Assembly (NCBI GenBank): GCA_028821235.1
Contig: JAPPGV010000089.1
Span: 1 to 64,000 of the forward strand
DNA length: 64,000 nt
Reading direction: 5' to 3'
From: a bacterium
Lineage (GTDB): Bacteria > Actinomycetota > Acidimicrobiia > Spongiisociales > Spongiisociaceae
The position numbers and the translations under genes were made by a program. Below are positions 41,686 through 50,396 of this stretch, one piece after another (within the stretch, counting starts at the first letter, position 1; every line of letters starts with the position of its first letter). Below the pieces are notes generated by a model. The model did no database searches and had not been told where the DNA came from. It saw only the letters and a program-made list of their open reading frames with translations.

Positions 41686-43239
41686 GTGCGACCGACCACG
41701 GACGGAGCGCCGCTCCTCGAGTTGGAGGGGATCACCAAGCGGTTCCCCGGCGTGGTGGCCAACGACCGGGTTGACTTCGACGTGCGACCCGGTGAAGTCC
41801 ATACGCTGCTCGGCGAGAACGGGGCGGGCAAGAGCACCCTGATGAAGATCCTCTACGGGCTGTATCACGCCGACGAGGGCGAGATAAGGCTCCGAGGGGA
41901 GCCGGTGACGATCGACTCGCCGTCCGATGCCATCGAGCAAGGCATCGGGATGATCCACCAGCACTTCATGCTGGTACCCACCCTCACGGTGGCGGAGAAC
42001 GTCGCCTTGGGGCTCCCGTCCGGGCGGCGCCTGCTGCAGGATCTCAGTCCGGTCCAGCAACGCATCAGGGAGCTGTCCGAGATCTACGGGTTGGCGGTCG
42101 ATCCCGACGCCTACATCTGGCAGCTGGCGGTGGGCGAGCGCCAGCGGGTGGAGATCATGAAGGCCATCTACCGGGATGTCTCGCTGCTGATCCTCGACGA
42201 GCCCACCTCGGTGCTCACCCCCGCCGAGGTCGAGGACCTGTTCGTGACGTTGCGACAGATGACCGACGGCGGTCGCGGCCTGGTGTTCATCTCCCACAAG
42301 CTGCACGAGGTCATGAGCCTGTCCGACCGGATCACCGTGCTGCGCGGGGGCCGGGTGACAGGCCGGACGGTTCCCTCGGAGACCAGCCGGGAACAGCTGG
42401 CCCACATGATGGTGGGCCGCGAGGTGAGGCTGGCGCCTAACCGGAGCGAGTCCGATGTCGCGGATGCGCGTCTCGCGATCAGCGCCCTGGAGGTCCTAGG
42501 AGACCGCGGTACTCCGGCGGTGACCGGCTTCGACCTGGAAGTTCGCAGCGGCGAGGTGGTCGGAATCGCGGGGGTCTCCGGCAACGGGCAGCGCGAGTTG
42601 GCCGAAGCGCTAGCCGGTCTGCGTCCGGTCGCCTCCGGGACCGTCGTCATGAACGGAGTCGATACCACCACCAAGACACCCAAGGAGATCCGCCGGCTCG
42701 GAGTCTCCTACATCCCCGAAGAGAGGATGCGGGACGGCGCCATCGGCGAGTTCAGCGTGGCCGAGAACCTCATCCTCACCAGCCACGATCTGCCGCCGAC
42801 CAGCCGGCGAGGGTTCCTCAACTTCAAGGAGATCGAGACCGGATGCTCCGACCTGGTCCGGCGGTTCACGGTCAAGACACCTTCGCTGGAGACGCCTACC
42901 TCCAACCTGTCGGGAGGCAACATCCAGAAGCTGATCATCGCCCGGGAGCTCTCCGGAGAACCCGAGGTACTCATCGCCTCCCAACCCACCCGGGGGGTCG
43001 ACATCGGGGCGGCCGAGTACATCCACACCGTTCTGATGGATCAGCGGGCCGGGGGGATCGCCATCCTCCTGATCTCGGAGGATCTCGACGAGGTGATCGG
43101 CCTCTCCGACCGGATCGCCGTGATGTTCGAGGGCCGGATCATGGGCATCCTGGACCAGGAGGAAGCGACCGTGCAAAGACTGGGCCTGCTGATGGCCGGG
43201 GTATCCGATGGAGAGGCGGAAGCGCCGGCGGGTCAGTAA
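41686..43239 (+). CDS. ABC transporter ATPase with two nucleotide-binding domains, BMP/nucleoside type (YufO-like)
   Basis: Tandem-domain ATPase of 517 aa for the BMP importer. The first domain has Walker [10 protein letters not shown]-loop [10 protein letters not shown] and Walker [14 protein letters not shown]; the second has the degenerate [15 protein letters not shown]-loop and [15 protein letters not shown] with [10 protein letters not shown]. The asymmetry is typical of RbsA/YufO ATPases. GTG 41686 lies just 5 bp after the MITE-like element. This completes the set of binding protein, two permeases and an ATPase. Confidence 0.94.
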   Translation: MRPTTDGAPLLELEGITKRFPGVVANDRVDFDVRPGEVHTLLGENGAGKSTLMKILYGLYHADEGEIRLRGEPVTIDSPSDAIEQGIGMIHQHFMLVPTLTVAENVALGLPSGRRLLQDLSPVQQRIRELSEIYGLAVDPDAYIWQLAVGERQRVEIMKAIYRDVSLLILDEPTSVLTPAEVEDLFVTLRQMTDGGRGLVFISHKLHEVMSLSDRITVLRGGRVTGRTVPSETSREQLAHMMVGREVRLAPNRSESDVADARLAISALEVLGDRGTPAVTGFDLEVRSGEVVGIAGVSGNGQRELAEALAGLRPVASGTVVMNGVDTTTKTPKEIRRLGVSYIPEERMRDGAIGEFSVAENLILTSHDLPPTSRRGFLNFKEIETGCSDLVRRFTVKTPSLETPTSNLSGGNIQKLIIARELSGEPEVLIASQPTRGVDIGAAEYIHTVLMDQRAGGIAILLISEDLDEVIGLSDRIAVMFEGRIMGILDQEEATVQRLGLLMAGVSDGEAEAPAGQ

Positions 43240-43287
43240 CCGACCAGCTCGGGACCTTTGTAGCCGGCGCTGGGGCGAGGGCCCGAT

Positions 43288-44910
43288 TCAAGTCGTCTTC
43301 GAGCCGTAGCCGTCCTGAGCTACCAGCACTCCGGGGTTGAGTATTCCCTTCGGGTCCAGGTGTCTCTTGGCGCGGGCCAGCACGTCGCCGAAGAGCGGGG
43401 GTCTCTGCCGCTCGTACCACGGCTGGTGGTCGCGACCGATGGCGTGGTGGTGGGTGATGGTGCCGCCGTTGTCTATGACCGCGTCGGAGACGGCGCGCTT
43501 GATCTCCCACCACTGGTCCAGCATCGATCCCGGGTCTGCCGAGCAATGGAACGCGAAGTAGGGGGCGGGCCCGTCCGGATAGGCGTGGCTGAACCGGCAC
43601 GACACGGCGCCCTCGCCGCCGGTCGCCTCGCGGATGGCATCGTGGGTGGCCTTCCGGACGTTGTGGTAGAAGGCCTCGAAACGGTCCCAGGTGATGGCCG
43701 ACTCGAAGGTGTCGGAGATGATGCCCAGCGGCGTGAGGACCTCCCGGTTGTAGGGCATCCTGATGAAGGCCTCGCGCCATGCGCCCGCTGCTCCCATCAG
43801 GTGGGCGTCCGGGTTGGTCCGCCAATAGGCATCCGGCTCGCCGCCTTCGCCCAGGGCGCACTCCTCTGCGATGTCCATCCACGTGTCCACGGGGCGGTCG
43901 GCCGACTCGAAGGAGACCACCATCAGCGTGAACGAACCGTCCCCGGCCCCGTTCACCGCCAACTCCACCCCGTCCACGATCCGCACGTTGGCCGGGAACA
44001 GGCCGGCCTGGGCGATGGCCCGCACCGCTCCGGCGGCCTGGACGAAGTCCGGGAAGCGGAAGGCGGCCGTGGCCTTGAACCTGACCCGCCCCTGGACCCT
44101 CACCCAGGCTTCGGTGATGATCCCGAGCGACCCCTCGGATCCGATGAGTAGCCGGTCGGGGCTCGGACCGGCTCCCGACCCCGGTAGCCGCCGCGACTCC
44201 ATCCTCCCTGCAGGAGTGACCATGGTCACGTTCTCCACCAGGTCGTCGATGTGGGTGTACAGGGTTGCGAAGTGGCCTCCCGAGCGGGTGGCGATCCAAC
44301 CCCCCAAGGTGGAGTGCTGGAAGGACTGGGGGAAGTGACGGAGGGTCACCCCGTGTGGTTTGAGGGCCGCCTCGAGCTCGGGCCCGCGCGCCCCGCCCTG
44401 GATGAGAGCCGAACGTGACAGCGTGTCCACCTCGAGAACCCGGTTCATACGGCTCATGTCCAGGGTGACGACTCCCGCGTAGCGGTCGGCCACGTCCGGA
44501 GTCACCCCTCCCACGACCGACGAGCCGCCTCCGAACGGAATCAGAGCCGCCCCCTCCTCACCCGCCCATTCCAGCAGGGCCGCCACGTCGTCCTCGTCCT
44601 GGGCGTATGCGACCACGTCGGGAGCATGGGCGAAGTCCCGAGCGAAGATCCTGATCGAGTCGGGCTGGGATTGCCCGAAGCTATGCAGCACCCGCTGGTA
44701 CGGGTCCTGCGCGCAAAGGGGAACGAGGGCCGGCGGCGGCGCCAGGCGGGGCAGGGGGAGCGATATGTCGCCGAGCCCGGGTGCAGCCCCTGTTCCGGTT
44801 GCGTTTATCCCGTGCCCGACGGCAAGGGTGGCGAGCAGTGCGTCCCGATCGGACGCCGAGAGCCCGTCCCCCTCGTATCCCCATCCCCAGTACTTAAGCC
44901 GTTTCGCCAT
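43288..44910 (-). CDS. FAD-linked oxidase, alkyl-DHAP synthase-like
   Basis: Flavoprotein of 540 aa in the alkyldihydroxyacetonephosphate synthase/FAD-linked oxidase group. The RLKYWGWGYEGDG start is characteristic. The PCMH-type FAD domain shows LIPFGGGSSVVGGV, the FPQSFQHSTLGGWIATRSGG segment and LIGSEGSLGIITEA. The C-terminal ITHHHAIGRDH matches the triple-His active site of alkyl-DHAP synthases. It may make ether lipid precursors or oxidise a hydroxyacid. It is a single gene, convergent with the BMP operon, and starts at ATG 44910. Confidence 0.88.
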   Translation of the reverse strand: MAKRLKYWGWGYEGDGLSASDRDALLATLAVGHGINATGTGAAPGLGDISLPLPRLAPPPALVPLCAQDPYQRVLHSFGQSQPDSIRIFARDFAHAPDVVAYAQDEDDVAALLEWAGEEGAALIPFGGGSSVVGGVTPDVADRYAGVVTLDMSRMNRVLEVDTLSRSALIQGGARGPELEAALKPHGVTLRHFPQSFQHSTLGGWIATRSGGHFATLYTHIDDLVENVTMVTPAGRMESRRLPGSGAGPSPDRLLIGSEGSLGIITEAWVRVQGRVRFKATAAFRFPDFVQAAGAVRAIAQAGLFPANVRIVDGVELAVNGAGDGSFTLMVVSFESADRPVDTWMDIAEECALGEGGEPDAYWRTNPDAHLMGAAGAWREAFIRMPYNREVLTPLGIISDTFESAITWDRFEAFYHNVRKATHDAIREATGGEGAVSCRFSHAYPDGPAPYFAFHCSADPGSMLDQWWEIKRAVSDAVIDNGGTITHHHAIGRDHQPWYERQRPPLFGDVLARAKRHLDPKGILNPGVLVAQDGYGSKTT

Positions 44911-45056
44911 CCGACCCGCCTACCCCCTGTCACTGGGCGCCGATGAGGACCGTGTCACCCTACCGCCCTCGCCACGAGGCGTGTCCCACCCTCCCGGTAA
45001 CGTCAATCCCAGTGGTCGTTGCGCGAGAAGCCATGCGAGGAGGAGGAAGCGAGTTG

Positions 45057-45617
45057 ATGGATCGGACGGTAACGGTGGTACAGGGAGACATCACGGCAGC
45101 CCGCGTGGACGTGATCGTCAACGCTGCCAACGAGTACCTCCGCCACGGTGGCGGGCTGGCCGCAGCTCTGGCCGCGGCGGGCGGAGAGGAGTTCGTGGCT
45201 GACTCCGACCGATGGGTCTCCGAGCACGGCCCGGTTCCGTCCGGAAAGGCGGCGGTCACGGTCGGCGGCCGCTTGCAAGCCGGCTGGGTCGTCCATGTCG
45301 TAGGACCCCACTACCGCGAGCGTCAGGACAACCCGGCCCTGCTGCGGGCGGCCGTACGGGCGGCCCTGGAAGCCTCGGCCGGGGTCAAGGCAGAGACCGT
45401 GGCCATGCCGGCCATCTCCACCGGGGTGTTCGGCTATCCGCTGGAGCCGGCCACCGGGGTGATCGCCTCCGAATGCGTCCGATGGGCGCGGGCACATCCC
45501 GGCGTCCTGGGCGAGATACGGCTGGTGGGCTACGACCGCCGGACCGCGGACGCCTTCCGGCTCGGGCTGGACAACGCAACTGCCGAGGAATCGCCACCAG
45601 AAGGCGGCTCAGGATGA
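45057..45617 (+). CDS. Macro-domain protein (putative ADP-ribose hydrolase/reader)
   Basis: Macro-domain protein of 186 aa. The ADP-ribose pocket elements are clear: VVQGDITAARVDVIVNAANEYLRHGGG at the N-terminus and the phosphate-binding AISTGVFGYP loop. The Asn-Gly-Gly arrangement is that of hydrolytic macro domains. ATG 45057 follows a run of AGGAGGAGG; TTG 45054 is an alternative. The next gene overlaps it by 4 bp, so the two are expressed together. Confidence 0.9.
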   Translation: MDRTVTVVQGDITAARVDVIVNAANEYLRHGGGLAAALAAAGGEEFVADSDRWVSEHGPVPSGKAAVTVGGRLQAGWVVHVVGPHYRERQDNPALLRAAVRAALEASAGVKAETVAMPAISTGVFGYPLEPATGVIASECVRWARAHPGVLGEIRLVGYDRRTADAFRLGLDNATAEESPPEGGSG

Positions 45618-45985
45618 AGGTCGCCAAGCTAACCGAGCTCATATCCCGGGCGCCGTGGCGGGAGGCGGTCACCTATCGGGACACCTGGCCCCACGAGTAC
45701 GTACTGTCCGAGAAGGACGGGCAGCAGGAGCTACTGGAGGCCGTCCGCGAGCGGTTCCGGGCGGGGGAGGGCGTGGCCTGCCGCTTCTTCCGCATGAAGA
45801 ACACGTACCTGTTCATCGGCGACCACAAGTACTGGCTGATGACCCACTGGGACAAGATCGAGCCAGGAGTCAACTACGTGCTGAACCGCGCCCGCCTCTA
45901 CCGCGACCGTCGGGACTTCGTGATCCAGCCCGGAGACACGGGTAGACCCGAGGACTACCCCGCCAGCCCCGCGTTTAGCGGCTGA
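45614..45985 (+). CDS. Uncharacterised 123-aa protein coupled to the macro-domain gene
   Basis: Small soluble protein with no recognised domain name. It is rich in aromatic residues: TWPHEYVLSEKDGQQELL, then RFFRMKNTYLFIGDHKYWLM, and ends VLNRARLYRDRRDFVIQPGD. ATG 45614 overlaps the macro-domain stop (ATGA), so a joint function, perhaps in ADP-ribose or nucleotide metabolism, is likely. I believe similar proteins exist as hypotheticals, but I cannot assign a function. Confidence 0.82.
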   Translation: MKVAKLTELISRAPWREAVTYRDTWPHEYVLSEKDGQQELLEAVRERFRAGEGVACRFFRMKNTYLFIGDHKYWLMTHWDKIEPGVNYVLNRARLYRDRRDFVIQPGDTGRPEDYPASPAFSG

Positions 45986-46016
45986 CCCCTCCCATCCGGA
46001 CGATCACGAGGTCGGG

Positions 46017-46394
46017 CTAGTAGGCGCGGACGTCGGCGATCTTGCCTTCCCGGAAGGTGTAGATGTACACCTCCTGGGCATCCAGCGGCTCTCCGACCGA
46101 TCTCCCGGCAAAGGGTCGCCTGGCCGTCCCGCGGGCGATCACCTCCAAGGCGATGACATCACCGTCTCCGTAGATGCCGATGACGTCGTTGCAGAAACCG
46201 TCGAGCGCGTCGAAGGCGTCCTCGATCCACTCACCGACTGCCCGGTTCCCTTTCAGACGGCGCCCGAAACGGATGATGTCCACCTCGACGTCGTCCGTGT
46301 AGTAGGACGCGAACCGGTCGATGTCGCCGTCGTTGAGCGCCCCGACCATGTCCGCAACAACAGCCCGGTTGCCGGTCTCATCCCGGCGGCTCAC
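46017..46394 (-). CDS. SnoaL-like/NTF2-fold protein
   Basis: Protein of 125 aa with the SnoaL-like/NTF2 pattern: an N-terminal helix (VVADMVGALNDGDIDRFASYY), DDVEVDIIRFG, and a C-terminal beta-sheet ending in FREGKIADVRAY. Members act as isomerases, hydrolases or binding pockets for small molecules. GTG 46394 overlaps the MBL hydrolase stop, making it the last gene of a long leftward operon. The substrate is unknown. Confidence 0.85.
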   Translation of the reverse strand: MSRRDETGNRAVVADMVGALNDGDIDRFASYYTDDVEVDIIRFGRRLKGNRAVGEWIEDAFDALDGFCNDVIGIYGDGDVIALEVIARGTARRPFAGRSVGEPLDAQEVYIYTFREGKIADVRAY

Positions 46395-47188
46395 CCGATC
46401 GGCTCCATGTCGAACGCCTCGAGATGGTGGGCCGGGAGTAGCTGGGTGCCGGCCTCGTCGCGTATCCGTACCACGCTGTTGTAGGCGTCGAAGAGGTCGG
46501 TGTGTCCCCCGGGAGGAATCACCTCGTACTTGGCGGTCTTGAGGATCTCCGGGTCCGGGAAGTAGTTCTCCCAAATGGTGCAGAGGCCGGCGATCACGTA
46601 GCGGCCGCTCTGGGTGTGCACGGCGATCGACTGGCCGCCCGGGGTGTGCCCCGGTGTGAACAGCACGTCCAATCCGGGGACCAGTTGCTGGTCTCCTTCC
46701 GTGAGTTCGAGCCCCTGCATAGCCATCTCCTGGTACCGGTAGTCGGGGGCGAAACCCGAGGCGATGAAGGGATGGGGCGGTAACGCGTCCCATTCCTTCC
46801 GCTGCACGATGACCCTGGTGTCGGGGAACAGGGGCAGGTTCATGCAGTGGTCCCAGTCGAGGTGGGTGAGGACGATGAAGTCGATGTCCCCGGTGTCGAG
46901 CCCCCGGTCGGCCAGCAACCGGTCGAGGGGACGGAGGTTGATCACGTCGGCGAACTCCTCCCCGGCGTGACGTAACCTTTCCTCTCCCGGGGGCTTGATG
47001 TGGCCGGCGTACTCCTCGGCGCTGCATCCCACGTCGACGAGCACATTGAGGCCCCGCTCGGTGTCCTGGACCAGCCAGGAGACGTAGGGAAGGTCGATCT
47101 TGTCCCCGAAGTTATGCAGGAAGGTGAACCTGGACTTCTCTCGCTGCGGCCCGTAGGCCATGACCAGGGGAGTGATCGTGAACGACAT
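46391..47188 (-). CDS. MBL-fold metallo-hydrolase with HLDWDH variant motif
   Basis: Metallo-beta-lactamase-fold protein of 265 aa, similar in plan to N-acyl-homoserine-lactonase-like hydrolases. Its metal motif reads THLDWDHCMN, so the usual second His of HxHxDH is Asp. Other ligands seem present: FTPGHTPGGQS and the LLPAHH ending. An Asp at that place may alter metal choice or reduce activity. ATG 47188 has GGAGGTGAG upstream, inside the end of the amidohydrolase gene. It is next to last in the leftward operon. Confidence 0.87.
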   Translation of the reverse strand: MSFTITPLVMAYGPQREKSRFTFLHNFGDKIDLPYVSWLVQDTERGLNVLVDVGCSAEEYAGHIKPPGEERLRHAGEEFADVINLRPLDRLLADRGLDTGDIDFIVLTHLDWDHCMNLPLFPDTRVIVQRKEWDALPPHPFIASGFAPDYRYQEMAMQGLELTEGDQQLVPGLDVLFTPGHTPGGQSIAVHTQSGRYVIAGLCTIWENYFPDPEILKTAKYEVIPPGGHTDLFDAYNSVVRIRDEAGTQLLPAHHLEAFDMEPIG

Positions 47189-47190
47189 GT

Positions 47191-48750
47191 CTATCTCACC
47201 TCCAGTGGGGGGACTCGCGCGTTGTAGGTATAGGCGGGGGTAAGTGGTTGCAAGGCCCATTCGCGGTAGAAGTCGAGGACATAGGGCTCGACGTCGGCAG
47301 CCAACCGTGCTTCTCGCCGGCCCTGTTCGGTCGACACCCATAGCCTCTCACGCCCGGCCTCGGCGAAATCGGCAAGGACCTGCTGCTCGTCGACGGTGGT
47401 GAACCGCCCTTCGTCAAGAACGATCCGTCCGGCGATCATCACAGTCTCCAGATCCGACCCCGTTGCCCTGTCCAGGACGACGTCCAGGATCGGCATCGAC
47501 CCGTACTTGGGCGGTGGCCACAGGAGGCGTTGCTTGGTGAGCACCAGGAGGTCGGCTTCCTTGCCCTCGGCAAGCGACCCCAGTGCCGCCTCCTGCCGGA
47601 TAGCTCGGGCGCCGCTCCAAGCCGCCCGGCGCAACACCTCGAGCGAGTCCGTGCGCCCGATCTCCAACTCCCCGGGGGTCCGTTGCAGGTACAGGGCGAG
47701 ACGGAGTTCCTGGAAGAAGTCCTCGATGTCCGAGAAGGAGATCGAGTCGGTTCCGAACGCCAGTGCGGCACCCGAGTCGAGGATGTCACGGGCTCGGGCG
47801 ATTCCGGTGCTGAGACGCAGGTTTGAACCCGGGTTGTTCACCGCCACGGCGCCGGTGTCGGCCAGGATCCGGATGTCCTCATCGGTTGCCCAGACGAAGT
47901 GCGCACAACTCACGTCGGGTCCCAGAACCCCTATGTCGGCGAGCCTCCGCATCGCGGTCTTGCCGTATGTCTCCAGGTTGAACAGCATCTCCGAGCGGGT
48001 CTCGAGGAGATGGGTGGTGATCCCGGTGTCGTACTCATCCGCCAGGCGACGGTTCAATAGGTAGAGATCGTCGGAGCATGCGGGTGTCCAATCCGGGGCG
48101 AGGATCACCCGGAGGCGCCCGTCATGGCCGTCCCACTCGGTGTGGATCCGGCGGTAGGCCGCCACCACGTCTTCGGTAGGCCAGGCGTATCCCATGGTCG
48201 ATTCCCGCACCCGGCGGGCCAACTCGTCCGGAAGGGATGCGAGGAAAGCATCGTCGGGGGTGTGGACGTAGATGTTCTCGTCCCGGGTGACCATGCCAAG
48301 AGCCACCCTCATGCCGATCGTCCGGTAGGCGTCCAGGATCGGGGGGTTGCCGAAGTCTTCCAGCATGGGATAGCCGTAGTTGAAGTCCACGGCACCGGTC
48401 TGCCCTCCCCGGATGGCGCGCATGAGCCCAACCAGGATGATGGTCCGGATGTCCTCGTCGGTTGACGCCCTCCGGAAGATGCGGGTGTTCATCCGCTCGA
48501 AGACATATTGGAACAGGCCGGGCGAGCCGGCGCCCATCGAATGGAAGTGCCCGTTGATGAAGCCGGGCATCACCAGGTGCTGCTGCGAGCCGACCACCCG
48601 GTCGAACGAACCCCGGTTCTCCAATTCCTCGCGGCGGCCCACCGCGGTGACCAGGCGGTCTTCGACGATCAGGGCACCGTCGTCGATGATGTCCCGGCCG
48701 TTTCCGGCCAGAGCTACGACCGGATCCCCGACTACCAGCAGCCGGCTCAT
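47191..48750 (-). CDS. Amidohydrolase (TrzA/AtzA/cytosine-deaminase-like superfamily)
   Basis: Metal-dependent hydrolase of 519 aa from the large amidohydrolase group that includes chlorohydrolases, guanine and cytosine deaminases. Metal residues are H68/H70 in MPGFINGHFH, a His in ITTHLLETRSE, CAHFVWATDED and the Asp of GTDSISF. The C-terminal composite domain carries EGKEADLLVL. A close paralogue at 61790-63343 has the same YAWP-EDW-type insertion. The likely reaction is deamination or hydrolysis of an N-heterocycle. It lies 4 bp from the TenA-like gene. Confidence 0.9.
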   Translation of the reverse strand: MSRLLVVGDPVVALAGNGRDIIDDGALIVEDRLVTAVGRREELENRGSFDRVVGSQQHLVMPGFINGHFHSMGAGSPGLFQYVFERMNTRIFRRASTDEDIRTIILVGLMRAIRGGQTGAVDFNYGYPMLEDFGNPPILDAYRTIGMRVALGMVTRDENIYVHTPDDAFLASLPDELARRVRESTMGYAWPTEDVVAAYRRIHTEWDGHDGRLRVILAPDWTPACSDDLYLLNRRLADEYDTGITTHLLETRSEMLFNLETYGKTAMRRLADIGVLGPDVSCAHFVWATDEDIRILADTGAVAVNNPGSNLRLSTGIARARDILDSGAALAFGTDSISFSDIEDFFQELRLALYLQRTPGELEIGRTDSLEVLRRAAWSGARAIRQEAALGSLAEGKEADLLVLTKQRLLWPPPKYGSMPILDVVLDRATGSDLETVMIAGRIVLDEGRFTTVDEQQVLADFAEAGRERLWVSTEQGRREARLAADVEPYVLDFYREWALQPLTPAYTYNARVPPLEVR

Positions 48751-48754
48751 CGAA

Positions 48755-49402
48755 CTAGCCGAGGGGCCATTGCTCGAGGTTGTAGGCCATATCCCAGAAT
48801 CGGTACTCGTAGTTGGTGCTGATGATGAAGTTCTCCAGCATCTGCTGGCGTCGCTCGTCGGACAGCCCCTCGGAGTACTTGTCGACGAACGCTCGGTAGT
48901 TCGCCACGAGTTCGTTGTGCTCCTCGCTCATGTAGAACTCCCACCACTCCGCGGGCGCGCCCTGCAGGTCGGCGCTGCGGAGCTGGATCCCGATCTCGTC
49001 GTACGTCCAGGGACACGGCATGAACGACCCCAGGTACTCGACCGGGTCCTTCGTCCACACCAGGTTGAGGATATGCCGCGTATAGGCATGGCAGGTGGGG
49101 GCGATCCGGGCGCCGGGTTGGCCCCCGACCCGCCGGAGCATGTCCTCCTGGTGGTGCAGCTCGTCCACCACCATGGCGGTGCGGCTCAGGAAAAAGTCCC
49201 GGATCTCGTTGTTGTGGGCCTTGGCGGTGGCGATCGATCGGCACTTCACGACGTTGTTGATGTAATGGGTGTTCTGCTCGAAGTAGAAGGCAAGGCGCTC
49301 GTCCGACAGGGTTCCGGCAGCCAGATCCTGCAGGAAGGGGTGCTCGTAGATCCTCTCCCACATGTCCTTCGCCTGCTCTTGCATGTAACGGGTCCAACTC
49401 AT
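48755..49402 (-). CDS. TenA-like protein (thiaminase II fold), Asn at pyrimidine-binding position (copy 1)
   Basis: All-helical TenA-like protein, 215 aa. Compared with B. subtilis TenA, the catalytic C130 (FMPCPWTYDEIG), Y47, the AYTRH tyrosine, the EFY tyrosine and E199 (NYEYRFWDMAY) are kept, but Asp44, which recognises the aminopyrimidine, is Asn (N44 in FEQNTHY). A true aminopyrimidine aminohydrolase role is thus doubtful; a related C-N hydrolysis on another substrate is inferred. ATG 49402 with AAGGAG 7 bp upstream is chosen over an upstream start. It sits in an operon with amidohydrolases and an importer. Confidence 0.88.
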   Translation of the reverse strand: MSWTRYMQEQAKDMWERIYEHPFLQDLAAGTLSDERLAFYFEQNTHYINNVVKCRSIATAKAHNNEIRDFFLSRTAMVVDELHHQEDMLRRVGGQPGARIAPTCHAYTRHILNLVWTKDPVEYLGSFMPCPWTYDEIGIQLRSADLQGAPAEWWEFYMSEEHNELVANYRAFVDKYSEGLSDERRQQMLENFIISTNYEYRFWDMAYNLEQWPLG

Positions 49403-49439
49403 CGGGTCTCCTTGCTCGCTTCGAGTGATCCCATTCCGG

Positions 49440-50396
49440 TCACCCGGCAGGCGGGATCCGGTACACGCGCTCGGCATTGCCGCCGAGGACGAGGTCGATC
49501 TCGTCCTCGCTAAGGCGGAACCCGAGTTGCTTCGCCCACTCCGGCAGCATGCGGATCACGTCCACCCATTCCTTCAGCGTCATCGAGACCTCGACGTTGG
49601 TCATGTCGCTGCCGAACAGGAGCCGGTCAATGCCGATCCGGTCCCTGATCCAGACGAAAGTCCTCACCAGGTCGTCGACGCTTGCCCAGTGCTGCCAGAG
49701 GCTGATCTCGAGATGGACGTTGGTCTTGTAGATCGCCACGCTCATGGCTTCCTTCGCCCAGGTCTCGAAACGGGCTCCGTGGCCGAGCACGAACCTGACC
49801 TCCGGGAAGTCCGCCGCCGCCGAGTCCACGTACATGGGGTGGCCGTACTTGCTCTTTAGGCGCCCGCCTGAGTGGCCCTGGTGCAGGAGGACCGGAACGT
49901 CGTAGGAGCGGCACACCTCGTAGAGTGGATGGACGACCTCGTCGTCGGGGTAGAAGCCGGTGGTGGGGTAGAGCTTGAGTCCCAGGAATCCCCAGTCGAC
50001 GATCGCCTTCTCCAGGAACTTGGCGGCGCCGGGCCGGCGCGGATCGACCCCGCAGAAGGAGTAGATGCGCCCGGGCCACATCCGGGTGAGCTCGTAATAG
50101 CCCTCGTTCTTCTCCTCGTACGGCACCACGCCCTCGTCCCCGGTGAGGAGCCCCCGGTCCATCGGCATGGTCACCGATATGTCCACGCCCGCCTCGTCCA
50201 TCCGGGCGATGGTCTTGCTGCCGTCGGGATCCCAGCAGGCGTCGACCGAATCCCGGTAACGAGCCTCGGCGTCCTCGGGGTCCATGTCGAACCACCGGAC
50301 CTGGTTCACCCAGGAGATCGGCATGGCCTTCTGCGACTCCGGGCTCCAGGAGGGTTCCCGGAAGATGTGTATGTGAGCGTCGACGACACGGCTCAT
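49440..50396 (-). CDS. Amidohydrolase family 2 (TIM-barrel) protein
   Basis: TIM-barrel hydrolase of 318 aa. Metal ligands include H8 and H10 (VVDAHIHIF), K/H elements in LGLKLYPTTGF and VLLHQGHSGG, VLGHGARF and the active-site Asp in LLFGSDMTN. The family covers hydrolases and decarboxylases. ATG 50396 overlaps the ABC ATPase stop by 4 bp, so it is translated with the transporter and probably acts first on the imported compound. Confidence 0.88.
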   Translation of the reverse strand: MSRVVDAHIHIFREPSWSPESQKAMPISWVNQVRWFDMDPEDAEARYRDSVDACWDPDGSKTIARMDEAGVDISVTMPMDRGLLTGDEGVVPYEEKNEGYYELTRMWPGRIYSFCGVDPRRPGAAKFLEKAIVDWGFLGLKLYPTTGFYPDDEVVHPLYEVCRSYDVPVLLHQGHSGGRLKSKYGHPMYVDSAAADFPEVRFVLGHGARFETWAKEAMSVAIYKTNVHLEISLWQHWASVDDLVRTFVWIRDRIGIDRLLFGSDMTNVEVSMTLKEWVDVIRMLPEWAKQLGFRLSEDEIDLVLGGNAERVYRIPPAG

